Of a stretch of 64,000 nucleotides of DNA, positions 1 through 9,074 are shown one piece after another; position 1 is the stretch's first letter; the number at the start of each line of letters is the position of its first letter. The notes under the pieces were generated by a model. The model saw only the letters and a program-made list of their open reading frames with translations. It made no database searches and was not told the DNA's origin. Source of the DNA: JAQUGA01 sp038210985 (GTDB lineage: Bacteria > Bacteroidota > Bacteroidia > Bacteroidales > WCHB1-69); NCBI GenBank assembly GCA_038210985.1, contig JBBQWB010000003.1:12067-76066 (forward strand), read 5' to 3'. The translations under genes and the position numbers were made by a program.

Positions 1-723
1 CAGGATTTATATTGTCGAATGATAAAACCATCCGATTTTGATCCATCGAAAAAATATCCAGTATTGGTTTATATATATGGAGGTCCACATTCTCAATTGG
101 TTAAAAACAGTTGGAATGGAGCAGGACATTTTTTGCAATACATGGCTCAAAAAGGATATTTAATCTTCACACTAGATAATCGTGGAACTTCTAATCGTGG
201 TTTTGAGTTTGAAAGTTGCATCCATCGTCATGTTGGAGATTTGGAAATGGAAGATCAGATGGAAGGGGTAAATTATTTGAAAAAGCTACCTTATGTTGAT
301 TCTACTCGAATGGGATTGGATGGTTGGAGTTATGGTGGATTTATGGTGTTGACAATGATGCTTCGTAATCCTGGAGTTTTTATTTCGGCTACTTGTGGAG
401 GTCCGGTTGTCGATTGGAAATGGTATGAAATAATGTATGGCGAACGTTATATGGATCGCCCAGACGAAAACATGGATGGCTATGAAACAGCTTCGGTACT
501 CAATTATGTTAAAAATCTTCAGGGCAATTTATTGATTTTCCAAGGATTACAGGATGCTACGGTCGTTCCACAACATAGTTTGTCGTTTATAGATAAATGT
601 ATTCAAGAAGGAAAAATGGTGGATTATTTTGTTTATCCAAGCCACGAGCATAATGTTCGTGGAATTGACAGAGTTCATTTATGGCGAAAAATTGAACGCC
701 ATCATGATATGTATTTGAAATAA
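1..723 (+). CDS. S9 family peptidase (dipeptidyl peptidase IV-like), C-terminal part
   Basis: The reading frame is open from base 1, so the gene starts upstream of the window; the ATG at 19 is internal. Only the C-terminal alpha/beta-hydrolase domain is present. It keeps the oxyanion segment VYIYGGPHSQ, the nucleophile elbow GWSYGG (Ser codon 328-330), the acid in QGLQDATVV (Asp codon 553-555) and the base in YPSHEHN (His codon 649-651), so the catalytic triad is complete. S9B enzymes cleave dipeptides, usually X-Pro or X-Ala, from peptide N-termini, and in Bacteroidetes are periplasmic or outer-membrane associated. The missing N-terminal part should be a beta-propeller. The gene converges on the minus-strand gene at 822, with two hairpins between them. 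Exact specificity cannot be told from this part. Confidence 0.93.
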   Translation, partial: QDLYCRMIKPSDFDPSKKYPVLVYIYGGPHSQLVKNSWNGAGHFLQYMAQKGYLIFTLDNRGTSNRGFEFESCIHRHVGDLEMEDQMEGVNYLKKLPYVDSTRMGLDGWSYGGFMVLTMMLRNPGVFISATCGGPVVDWKWYEIMYGERYMDRPDENMDGYETASVLNYVKNLQGNLLIFQGLQDATVVPQHSLSFIDKCIQEGKMVDYFVYPSHEHNVRGIDRVHLWRKIERHHDMYLK

Positions 724-740
724 CGTTGTGCGAAGTCTTT

Positions 741-810
741 GTCCGAAGTCAGAGACTTCGGACAACTATCTATCAGGTTGTTTGTGCGAAGTCTGTGACT
801 TCGCACAAAC
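741..810. repeat. two adjacent short hairpins, 3-nt loop family
   Basis: Hairpin one (741-763) has 10-bp arms GTCCGAAGTC/GACTTCGGAC around AGA. Hairpin two (780-810) has 14-bp arms around TGT, reading GTTTGTGCGAAGTC and its complement. The inner six bases of each arm (GAAGTC/GACTTC) are shared, while the outer arm differs but still pairs. They lie between two convergent stop codons and may act as a bidirectional transcription block, although neither has a T-tract. Similar 3-nt-loop hairpins occur at 10854-10924. Confidence 0.8.
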
Positions 811-821
811 AAACAACACAA

Positions 822-3800
822 CTATTCCCTTATAATATTTATTTTTCCAGTTTTGTTATATTGTTTGGATGAAATTGAATAAAGGTAAATTCCATTGCTT
901 GTTATTCCCGAAACATTCAATTTGCTTCCATTTTCTGTAAAATCTGTTTTAGAATATGTTTGGATACATTTTCCGTCTATGGTAAATATGCGAACTATAA
1001 TATCTTCTTCCACCATTTTGTCAAATTTAATAGCAAAATTTCCAGTGGAGGGATTTGGATAAACCTTACACAATGATTCGGTCTGGTTTTCATTAATGTT
1101 TTCGGCAGATATTACGGTTAAATGAATTGGAATGTTTGTAATTGAAGCATTGTTGAAAGTTATAATGGCACTTCCTTCGTAAACTCCTTGTTGCAAATTA
1201 TGGGTATCAAAACTCATAATAACCGTATCCGTTTCAAGTCCGTTAAGCGAACCAGCAGAATATCTTGCGTTTAACCAATATAAATTATAACCTTGCAAAT
1301 CTTTAAGTTGAATTTGATAAAGCAATATTGAGTTATTTGAGTTTTGTATATAAACAGGATAATCTACAATTTCGTTTCGGTTTAACGTTAAGCTAATGGA
1401 ATCAGGAGCAGTTGAAAACTGTGGATTTGAACTTCCCAAAACAGGAAATTTGATGTTATCAATCCATGCAGCATCAAATCCGGCACTTACAGTGTAGTCC
1501 TTTACATACGACCATTTAAAAGTGTGAGTTCCAGCCGAAACTTGATAAAATTCTTCGCTCCAATTTATGGTTCCATCCCATCTGCCTTGCTCGGTTCCAT
1601 CTATTGAAAAATAAAGGTAATCCCAATTTGCACCGCTTTGTTGGTCTTCGCACGATACTTTTTTATGAAAGCGAACAAAACCAGGTGTTAAAATATTTAA
1701 TTCAACCGACATGTCAGAATTTTGGCTGTGGGTTATCAAGCCCGAACGGCTGCTATACAAACCCTCATAAACAGTATCTGTTTTTATAGTCCAAGGCAAT
1801 GTGTTCATTACCCAAGGATATGAAGTATAGTTTCCAGTTTCAAAATTTTCGCCCGCAGAACCAGCATAAAGCGAAAACACATTCGTAAAATGGAAGTTTT
1901 CGGAGGAGGTTAAATTCATTACAAAATCATACATCCTGTTTTCGATAAATGAAGAATATGTTCGGACAATAAATGTAAATTGATGGGATTGAAAAGGTGC
2001 TATGCTTGTTGTTGAATCAATATTTTTGGTAATAATTAAGCCGACTTCATTGGAACTTAATAGAGCCTGAATGTTATGTAGTGTTGAACCACCCGAATTA
2101 TTAACGGTTACTTTAATCGTGTCTGTTTCGAGTTTATTTAATGTATTATTATTTCCATCAAATACCTGAACCGAAGATATTACTAATTCTGCCGAATACG
2201 CAATTAAAGCTATACGTGTATGCGATGGATTTCCGTCGCAAATCACATCTAAATCAATAAAAATTGGATGCTCATTTGGAATGTTAGTACTCACATTAAA
2301 TTTAAAAGCATTATTTAAAGTATATGAATTTCCTGGTCCGATGTAACCAAAATACTCTGTGTTATCCGTAAATGTAATATATGGATCGGAACTCGAAGCT
2401 ACGATTTGAGCGTTTGTAACTGCAATTGAGTCAATGTTTTTAATGGTAACTGTAAGTTTAGTTTCTTCGCCATTTTCAATACGATTATCAGTTCCAGAAA
2501 TAACAGAATGTGAAGTTACCACAATGCGATTGCTAAAGGATGAAGATAAAGAAACGGTTTTGCGAGCCAATAAATCGTTGTTGTCAATGACTTTTACTTT
2601 TATCGGGAAATTATTATAATAGCTTGAAATATTGCCAGTTAATAAGCCATCTTCAGACAAATTTAATTCATCTGGAAATGTGTTTACGGTAAATTGAACT
2701 TTTTTAGCTTCGGAATTAGTTAAAAATGAATTGGAAAGCGAAGTGTATAAAATGTCTTTGGCGTTTCCTCGCGAAATTCCAGATTTCCAAATATTTCCTG
2801 CTGAAGTTGTGATGTTTCCATAATAGAATTCAATTTGACCATTTGCAAATAGTTTAAGACTTACATTTACCAATGAGCCAGCTTGATTTTTTACCCCAAC
2901 TAACCATCTAACAGCAACATAATCGGAGCTTGATTCAAACCAAATGCCTTGTCCCGAATTAATAATTAAATCGGCAAAATATGGTGCAATTAACTCATGA
3001 CTTTTAAAAATCAAATCGTTATCGATTGGAAATGGCCAATTATAAATATTGTAACGGAATTCGACGTAGCCATCGACATAAATGACGATTTGATTGTATT
3101 TTTTTCCGAAATACGTAAAAGTAAAAGGTAAACTTTTGATAACATAGCCATTGTCGCTATTATTCATTGTAAGTTGTTGCTGAACAATATTTGGATAAGC
3201 TTCACTGTTTGTGCTCGCTTGATAATTGTAATCGAACTCCCATTTATAAGGAGATGTTCCTTGTGTAGCGGTGAGTTGATGTTCGTAATTTTCGTATGCT
3301 TCGGCGGTAGGCAAAATGTTATCGCTAATTTGCGGGGATGAGTAATTTATGCTTGCTTCGGCTGTAAGATAGGTGGTAGTGTTGTTTTGAATGGGAACAT
3401 TCGTTTGGGTAGATTGGATTTCGGAAGGAGTTGCAGAAGTGTATTTTATTACCGAAAAGCTAATTACATCTCCCGAAAACTGGCTGCTTGGGTCGGTTTC
3501 GTCAATTTTTAAGAAGAATTTTGTGGGACTTCCCGATTGAATATGGTTAAGTAATTCCGAAACATCTAATCCAAATTCTAATGTTTTAGAAATTTCGAGC
3601 GTGTCGCCCGTCATGTAAAAATCGCCACCTTGGTTATTGAAAACCGAAAATTCTTGAATATAATCTGGAGTTGAGGCAGATAAGTTTGAAGAAATACCTG
3701 CCGATATTTTCAATCGTCCTCTACCAGTGTGTTTAATTTTAACTTTATAAGTCAGAAGTGGATTTACATTTTCGCGAACTTTAATTACATAAACAGTGTT

Positions 3801-4808
3801 GTTCCAAATTCCTCCATTGTTTAAATTATCTGCTAAGGTTTTATACATCATGTAGCAAAAACCATTATCTGCAAAATCATAACCAAACGAATTTGTGAAT
3901 TTTAATCCACCAATTTCCCAATCTCGCATGTCAACTATTTCATCGCCATTAATATCAATGTCATTAGTATATTGTCCATCAAGGTTATAATCGAATCGAA
4001 TGGAATCGTTAAAGCCTACAATGGTTTGACAATGATTAACGTAAGAACCAAAGGTAGTAATAACTTTTGCTCCTGCTTCTGGTGTGCCTGCTGGCAATGT
4101 TGGAAAAGTATAGCTGTTTGAAATATAAGTTGAATAAAAATTCGCCAAACTACCAACATCTGAGCCGTCAAGGTGATCATAAATCCAGGCTTTTAGTGTT
4201 AATAATCCTTCGGGAGTATTTACAGGAATTGCATACACTTGATAAATTCGGTTTTTCATCGATTTATAGTAAAAATCGTATCCACTTTTCCAAAGTTTGT
4301 ATCCTCCAAAATATGGAGTTCCGCCCCAGTCTTCAACGTTTGGACTTCCAGCCATTCTAATAACATCCCATGTTTCCAAACAATTTACTCCTAAATTTGA
4401 GCCGTTATTTTTAAAATTCCAAGCAAAGTGTGTTGGATATTGTGTGGCAATTGTACTAGCAGGTGTGTTTCTAACACGGTCAATTTCGTAGGTGAAATTG
4501 TAAGCAATACCCGATGCTTGACCACACTCCAAAGCACTTTGATAATAAATCCAGCGTAAGTAAGGTTGAGTTGAATTATCTACCGACCAAGGAATTGTTT
4601 TAGTTCCATTTTTATAAATTTCGGGAAGTATTAACACAGGCGTGCTTAAATGAATTAATGTGTCTAAGGACGAAACTATGTTTCCTAAATTGCGATAGTA
4701 TTGATCTGCATTATGCCTTTCTTGCGTAGTGTTTTGAGCTAAAGAAAAAAAAGAACTCAACAGTAATATGGATAAAATTAAAAACGAAGTTAATTTTAAT
4801 CGATTCAT
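822..4808 (-). CDS. Secreted papain-like (C1A-like) protein with T9SS type A sorting domain
   Basis: 1328 residues. A signal peptide ends near residue 24 (FSLAQ). The catalytic-type domain spans about 60-345: ECGQASG with Cys95, VNHCQTIVGFNDS with His259, and FTNSFGYDFADNG with Asn306, matching the Cys-His-Asn order of papain-type peptidases. Two tandem calcium-binding loops (about 273-298, Asp/Asn-rich, dockerin-like) sit between His and Asn. Beta-rich regions follow (CARDB-like about 770-1000, a BACON-like stretch about 1140-1240). The last ~80 residues, with CKVYPNPSTGNF and GIYLYSI, are a type A T9SS sorting domain, so the protein should be exported and attached to the cell surface or released. 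The gene at 12479 is a paralogue of the same length. Caution: Cys95 could align with the structural rather than the nucleophilic Cys of papain, so activity is inferred only. Confidence 0.85.
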   Translation of the reverse strand: MNRLKLTSFLILSILLLSSFFSLAQNTTQERHNADQYYRNLGNIVSSLDTLIHLSTPVLILPEIYKNGTKTIPWSVDNSTQPYLRWIYYQSALECGQASGIAYNFTYEIDRVRNTPASTIATQYPTHFAWNFKNNGSNLGVNCLETWDVIRMAGSPNVEDWGGTPYFGGYKLWKSGYDFYYKSMKNRIYQVYAIPVNTPEGLLTLKAWIYDHLDGSDVGSLANFYSTYISNSYTFPTLPAGTPEAGAKVITTFGSYVNHCQTIVGFNDSIRFDYNLDGQYTNDIDINGDEIVDMRDWEIGGLKFTNSFGYDFADNGFCYMMYKTLADNLNNGGIWNNTVYVIKVRENVNPLLTYKVKIKHTGRGRLKISAGISSNLSASTPDYIQEFSVFNNQGGDFYMTGDTLEISKTLEFGLDVSELLNHIQSGSPTKFFLKIDETDPSSQFSGDVISFSVIKYTSATPSEIQSTQTNVPIQNNTTTYLTAEASINYSSPQISDNILPTAEAYENYEHQLTATQGTSPYKWEFDYNYQASTNSEAYPNIVQQQLTMNNSDNGYVIKSLPFTFTYFGKKYNQIVIYVDGYVEFRYNIYNWPFPIDNDLIFKSHELIAPYFADLIINSGQGIWFESSSDYVAVRWLVGVKNQAGSLVNVSLKLFANGQIEFYYGNITTSAGNIWKSGISRGNAKDILYTSLSNSFLTNSEAKKVQFTVNTFPDELNLSEDGLLTGNISSYYNNFPIKVKVIDNNDLLARKTVSLSSSFSNRIVVTSHSVISGTDNRIENGEETKLTVTIKNIDSIAVTNAQIVASSSDPYITFTDNTEYFGYIGPGNSYTLNNAFKFNVSTNIPNEHPIFIDLDVICDGNPSHTRIALIAYSAELVISSVQVFDGNNNTLNKLETDTIKVTVNNSGGSTLHNIQALLSSNEVGLIITKNIDSTTSIAPFQSHQFTFIVRTYSSFIENRMYDFVMNLTSSENFHFTNVFSLYAGSAGENFETGNYTSYPWVMNTLPWTIKTDTVYEGLYSSRSGLITHSQNSDMSVELNILTPGFVRFHKKVSCEDQQSGANWDYLYFSIDGTEQGRWDGTINWSEEFYQVSAGTHTFKWSYVKDYTVSAGFDAAWIDNIKFPVLGSSNPQFSTAPDSISLTLNRNEIVDYPVYIQNSNNSILLYQIQLKDLQGYNLYWLNARYSAGSLNGLETDTVIMSFDTHNLQQGVYEGSAIITFNNASITNIPIHLTVISAENINENQTESLCKVYPNPSTGNFAIKFDKMVEEDIIVRIFTIDGKCIQTYSKTDFTENGSKLNVSGITSNGIYLYSISSKQYNKTGKINIIRE

Positions 4809-4840
4809 AATTTTTTATATTGATTGTGAAGAATAGTTTG

Positions 4841-7483
4841 TTAATTAAATTTTGCACCTAAAGTAACGGTTTTTTTTGTTCGGGTAACTTTACCATCTAT
4901 CGACCATAATTCGATGAAAACTATGTAAATACCGACAGATGCTCGTAATTTATCTTCGTTGGTTCCGTCCCATGAATAAACACCTTCGGTGGATAATAAA
5001 TCATTGTTAACCAATTGTTTTATTTTTTGTCCCGAACTCGAATAAATCCAAATATTTGCTCGATATCCAGATTCGCCTAATTTATAACCAATAAAAAGCA
5101 AGTCGTTATTTCCATCGTTATCTGGCGTAAATATTTGAGGTTCAATAGTAAATGTTTCATCTGTTTGAATAAAATCTGAAAATTGAGAATTTTTATATCC
5201 AGGAGTTCCATAGCCAACCTGCGATGAAGCCGAGTGCCAATTTGAATTATTTTGTGTTGGTTGATTCGGATTCACTCTTTCTAAAGATACACCTTTTGTA
5301 GTTCGAAGTAATGGATAATGCATGCTTACATCGTACACTAATAAATCGATATTTACAAAGTTTGTATCTTGAATCATCACAGTTCCAGCATCGTTGTTAT
5401 AAGTTGGAAATGATGTCATTTGAATAAAGTTTGATGAGCTAAATGTAATATACGAATTTTTTACAACTTGAGTGTTTGATGAAAGCAAAACGTAATCACT
5501 AGGGAACATTACAAATCCATTGGGGGCAATAGTATATAATTGAGAGCTGCTAGATGTGATTGAACCTAATTTGAGTTTGCTTAAATCAATATATTTATTC
5601 GATTTATTGTATATTTCGATATAATCCACACTGCCGTCTAAAGGGTTTGAAAGTACTTCATTTATAACAATGTCGCCAACTTGCGCAGGAACTGGCACCG
5701 CAAAAGCTACGCTTGAATGCAAGGCAATATAATTTCCAACACAGTCAGTTATAGTATCCGTAATTGTTAAGTTGTAAGTTGTATTTTGTTGAAATTCTTG
5801 GGTAAAAGTAAGCGTAACAAATTTCAATTTAGGATCATCCGAAACAATTAAAGCAGGATTGCCAATTCCTTTATCAATTGTAAAATTTGAAAGATTGAAA
5901 AAGGTGGCGTTATCCATACTTTCGGAAAAGAAAACTCGAACGGTATTTTGGTCCAAAGCAACGGCATTAATTAGGCTTGGATTAATTAAATCTGGATTTG
6001 AAGCAAAAATAGAGTTTTGTGTTCCGGGGGTGCCTCCGCTCGGATTGGTAGAGGCTTTCCAATTTGTTTGTTCCGCACAAGGATTGTTTGGGTCAATCAT
6101 TTCCAGCGACCAGCCTCCATCTTTTTTTAAGTTGTTTTGATACCAAGAGCTAGAAAAAGAAACTGAATGAATAGTAATATTTTCGGGACTGATAAGGGAT
6201 ATATTTTGACCATCGTTTGTAATTGAAAGTGTTGAAACAGCAAGAGTGCTTCCGAACGGATCCATCAAACCTTGGTTAGCTACCGAACAAATTATTAAAT
6301 ACGAATTTGCTTGTAAAATAAACAAAGGAAGAATCTTTGTGGTAGTTCCAATTTTTAGCATCCATCCGTTTAAATTTATAGGCAAATTTGTTCGATTGTA
6401 TAATTCAACATATTCAACATCGGGTAATCCAACTAAAGGTGTTGGATCAGCCATAATTTCGTTAACGACAACATCCCAAGTGGAAGCAGCATATCTCGAA
6501 AAGGCAATATTAACAGGAACTATTTGATTTTCAGATAAATCTTTAATTCCACTAATTAAAATGTGATATAAAGTATTTACAGCAAATTCGTTGTCGAAAT
6601 TTAAAGTGATGCTTTTCGGAAACAATGGGTCAAAAACAGCCGATGTAGGGGAACCAACAGAATTGTCAACCAAATAGTTGGCAATATTTGTGATGCTTGA
6701 TTGTTGAATAAATTCAGAAAATTCTACTAATAATGAAGTAGGACTTGAAACATTAACCGACACAAGAGTAGGAGGAGTGATGTCTTTTTCGATGTTTCCA
6801 ACAAAAATATCATCGAAATAAAAATTTGTTTTATTGCTCGAAGTAAACTTACAATAAACGCCAGAGTATCCAACTGGATTAATTGAGTTATCCAAGGCCG
6901 ACCCTTCTAAATTATAAGCTGTTCCGCCAATCGAATCGGTGTATAACGTCCACAATCCTTGATTGTTTCGCAAAACTTTTACTCGGATGTTACGACTAAC
7001 TGTGGTTGTTGTAACCGACCCATAAATTACTTTTGTGATGCTTGTTCCAACTTGTTTGCATAGATAAACACTATCCTTTGAGCTATTGTTGTCGTCGCCA
7101 AATTGAATAAAAAATCCATTTAAAGGTCCAGCTAAGTTATCACTGTCTGAAGTTAAATAAAATCGGGCATTATTAGTTGTTGATGTGCCACTGGATAAAC
7201 TCAAACGAACCCAAAAACGCCATTCAATGCTGTCCAAACTGCTTAATTGATTTTGAAACCTAAGATGAGAAATACCTGCTTGAGTAGCATTAAGTTGTAA
7301 TCTAGGTTTTGCGCTCCATGTGGAAGATGAGTACGTAGAAATTTGAAATAAGGTGTCGTCTCCCGTCCAAGTTGGGTTTACAGTGAAGTTTCCATCCGAA
7401 AAATCTTCTGTAATTTGTGCTTTAATATTGCAATTTGCAAAAATAATTAGCAAGGATAGAAGAAAAATAGTTTTTTTTGCCAT
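4841..7483 (-). CDS. Secreted lamin-tail-domain protein with C-terminal FlgD/CHU_C-like sorting region
   Basis: 880 residues with a signal peptide (cut near KAQ, residue 23). Order seen: an N-terminal beta-sandwich (about 25-230, ending FYFDDIFVGN, lectin-like); an SbsA-type Ig-like domain (about 234-330, TPPTLVSVNVSS); a lamin tail domain (about 337-450, DVVVNEIMADPTP and YVELYNRT); a second Ig-like domain (about 500-600); a second lamin tail domain (about 605-720, VINEVLSNPLDG and YIEIYNKS); and a C-terminal region (about 775-880) with FTPDNDGNND and GVYSWDGTNED typical of T9SS type B/FlgD-like ends. No catalytic motif is seen; it is probably an exported structural or binding protein. It lies 32 bases upstream of the papain-like gene on the same strand, so the two may be cotranscribed. 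Confidence 0.85.
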   Translation of the reverse strand: MAKKTIFLLSLLIIFANCNIKAQITEDFSDGNFTVNPTWTGDDTLFQISTYSSSTWSAKPRLQLNATQAGISHLRFQNQLSSLDSIEWRFWVRLSLSSGTSTTNNARFYLTSDSDNLAGPLNGFFIQFGDDNNSSKDSVYLCKQVGTSITKVIYGSVTTTTVSRNIRVKVLRNNQGLWTLYTDSIGGTAYNLEGSALDNSINPVGYSGVYCKFTSSNKTNFYFDDIFVGNIEKDITPPTLVSVNVSSPTSLLVEFSEFIQQSSITNIANYLVDNSVGSPTSAVFDPLFPKSITLNFDNEFAVNTLYHILISGIKDLSENQIVPVNIAFSRYAASTWDVVVNEIMADPTPLVGLPDVEYVELYNRTNLPINLNGWMLKIGTTTKILPLFILQANSYLIICSVANQGLMDPFGSTLAVSTLSITNDGQNISLISPENITIHSVSFSSSWYQNNLKKDGGWSLEMIDPNNPCAEQTNWKASTNPSGGTPGTQNSIFASNPDLINPSLINAVALDQNTVRVFFSESMDNATFFNLSNFTIDKGIGNPALIVSDDPKLKFVTLTFTQEFQQNTTYNLTITDTITDCVGNYIALHSSVAFAVPVPAQVGDIVINEVLSNPLDGSVDYIEIYNKSNKYIDLSKLKLGSITSSSSQLYTIAPNGFVMFPSDYVLLSSNTQVVKNSYITFSSSNFIQMTSFPTYNNDAGTVMIQDTNFVNIDLLVYDVSMHYPLLRTTKGVSLERVNPNQPTQNNSNWHSASSQVGYGTPGYKNSQFSDFIQTDETFTIEPQIFTPDNDGNNDLLFIGYKLGESGYRANIWIYSSSGQKIKQLVNNDLLSTEGVYSWDGTNEDKLRASVGIYIVFIELWSIDGKVTRTKKTVTLGAKFN

Positions 7484-7506
7484 AATGTATATTGTAATAA
7501 GGATAA

Positions 7507-7535
7507 CAAAGATAGGTAGAAAATATTAAACCAAA
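7507..7535 (-). promoter_or_regulatory. Bacteroidetes-type promoter for the lamin-tail gene
   Basis: On the minus strand TATCTTTG (7514-7507) fits the -7 box TAnnTTTG. A TTTG (7535-7532) lies 17 bases upstream, slightly closer than the usual 19-21. The start codon is about 24 bases downstream. Prediction by motif only. Confidence 0.55.
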
Positions 7536-7574
7536 AGGATTTTTTTATTGTGATGCTAAAATTAATGAATTTAT

Positions 7575-7582
7575 TACTTTTG
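7575..7582 (+). promoter_or_regulatory. -7 promoter box for asd
   Basis: TACTTTTG fits TAnnTTTG and lies 22 bases before the asd ATG, which would leave a short leader. No well-spaced -33 TTTG is seen (nearest TTG at 7548-7550, 24 bases away). Confidence 0.5.
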
Positions 7583-7604
7583 TCAATAATTAATCAAAAA
7601 TAAT

Positions 7605-8597
7605 ATGAAAATAGCAATAGTTGGTGCTACTGGTTTAGTTGGCACAAAGATTTTAAAAGTTTTAGAAGAAAATGGTCATAATAAGCATGAAATTATTTTA
7701 GCTGCTTCGGAAAAATCGATAGGAAAAAAACTAATTATTGCAGGAAAAGAGATTGATGTTATTTCCATTTCAGATGCGGTGGATAAAAAACCAGATGTGG
7801 CAATTTTTTCGGCTGGTTCGACTGTTTCCAAACAATGGGCTCAAATTTTTGCGAATAACGGATGTTGGGTTATTGATAATTCTTCGGCTTGGCGGATGGA
7901 TGAAAATATTCCATTGGTTGTTCCCGAAGTGAATCCACATCATATTGACGGAACATCGAAAATCATTGCCAATCCAAACTGTTCAACAATCCAAATGGTA
8001 GTAGCTTTAGCTCCTTTGCATAAAGCATATCGAATAAAAAGACTAGTAATTTCAACCTATCAATCCGTAACTGGAACTGGCGTAAAAGCAGTTAAGCAAT
8101 TGATGGACGAAAGGGCAGGAGTTGAGGTTGAAAAAGTTTACCCTCATCCAATCGACCTAAATTTGATTCCTCATGGTGGTGATTTTATGGAAGATGGCTA
8201 CACCTCAGAAGAAGTAAAATTAGTAAATGAAACTCGTAAGATTTTAGGCGATAATTCGCTTGCTATTACTGCAACGGTGGTTCGTGTTCCGGTTGTTGGC
8301 GGACACTCCGAATCGGTTAACGTAGAGTTTTATAATGATTTTGACATACAAGATGTGAAACATTTGCTAGGAAATTCAAAGGGAATCGAATTGCAAGATA
8401 ATCCATCCACTTTTGAGTATCCAATGCCGCTGTTTTCAAAAGATAAAAACGAAGTTTTTGTAGGACGAATTCGTCGTGATTTTTCGCAAGCAAACACCTT
8501 AAATATGTGGATTGTAGCCGATAATCTACGAAAAGGTGCAGCCACTAATGCCGTGCAAATTTTAGAAAGTTTGATGGAAAATGGGAAAGTGAAATAA
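7605..8597 (+). CDS. asd: Aspartate-semialdehyde dehydrogenase
   Basis: 330 residues, the usual length. It reduces L-aspartyl-4-phosphate to aspartate semialdehyde with NADPH, the branch step to lysine/diaminopimelate, threonine and methionine, in the cytoplasm. The N-terminus MKIAIVGATGLVG is the NADP-binding Rossmann motif; NPNCSTIQ carries the nucleophile Cys126; the substrate-binding and base region VVGGHSESVNVEF is present. The ATG at 7605 gives the expected N-terminus. It stands alone, divergent from the lamin-tail gene, and is followed by a repeat-rich gap. No anomaly is seen. Confidence 0.97.
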   Translation: MKIAIVGATGLVGTKILKVLEENGHNKHEIILAASEKSIGKKLIIAGKEIDVISISDAVDKKPDVAIFSAGSTVSKQWAQIFANNGCWVIDNSSAWRMDENIPLVVPEVNPHHIDGTSKIIANPNCSTIQMVVALAPLHKAYRIKRLVISTYQSVTGTGVKAVKQLMDERAGVEVEKVYPHPIDLNLIPHGGDFMEDGYTSEEVKLVNETRKILGDNSLAITATVVRVPVVGGHSESVNVEFYNDFDIQDVKHLLGNSKGIELQDNPSTFEYPMPLFSKDKNEVFVGRIRRDFSQANTLNMWIVADNLRKGAATNAVQILESLMENGKVK

Positions 8598-8620
8598 ACG
8601 GTGATTTCTTTTCATTCCGA

Positions 8621-8708
8621 GGTTTCGACAGGCTCAACCACCATTCGACAGGCTCAACCTCCAGTCGATAGACTCAACCTAAAAATGGTGATTGAGCTCG
8701 TCGAAATC
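8621..8708. repeat. TTCGACAGGCTCAACC interspersed repeats
   Basis: Three direct copies (8621-8639, 8643-8660, 8663-8680, the last degenerate) are followed by an inverted copy, GATTGAGCTCGTCGAAATC (8690-8708), so the block can fold back on itself. The same unit occurs at 47616-47750 and as a fragment near 10983-10994. Confidence 0.75.
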
Positions 8709-8906
8709 TCCAATAATTGGAATTCGGTTATTAGTTACCGGCTTAACATTTACCAAATACTAAAAAGTCCCTGCAAGTATACTATTTACCGTCATTTATG
8801 GTAAAATAAGTAAATAGATTTAATTTTTCCGAGGTATAAAATCATAGTGGCTGTCTAGAATGTTCAAAAATAACGCTGTTATCGGACATTATAGACGGAC
8901 ACTAAT

Positions 8907-9073
8907 TAGTGCCTGCAATAAAACTTAGTGTTTGATAAGAAAACGTCAAATTCGAGGCTTTCGCTGCAACGAATTTAGGGAGTTTACTGGTGTAATCGAC
9001 CTGAATTCGTTGTAAGTATAACAGCTTGTCCGACTTTTGGCGGAAAGAAGTTGGCGTTTTCTCACAAGCACTA
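8907..9073. repeat. 167-bp MITE-like palindromic element, copy A
   Basis: The ends read TAGTG and CACTA, and the sequence is nested inverted repeats: AGAAAACGTCAAATTC near the left against GAAGTTGGCGTTTTCT near the right, and CAACGAATTTAGG against CCTGAATTCGTTG inside. The reverse complement of 28588-28754 matches it end to end at the same length, with one difference in the central ~125 bp. It ends two bases from the stop codon of the downstream minus-strand gene. It has no coding capacity, which suggests a non-autonomous mobile element. Confidence 0.85.
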
Positions 9074-9074
9074 A

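Larger units (their letters stand above)
8598..9074. other. Gene-free, repeat-filled gap
   Basis: No credible coding region. It holds three degenerate copies of a TTCGACAGGCTCAACC unit plus one inverted copy (8621-8708), a short imperfect hairpin near 8856-8898 (GTCTAGAATGTTC against CGGACATTATAGAC) and a 167-bp MITE-like element (8907-9073). The short plus-strand frame at 8601-8804 is made of the repeats. Confidence 0.8.

Noticed and set aside
8601..8804. 67-residue plus-strand frame after asd
   Set aside because: It is made from the TTCGACAGGCTCAACC repeats and has no promoter or family likeness.
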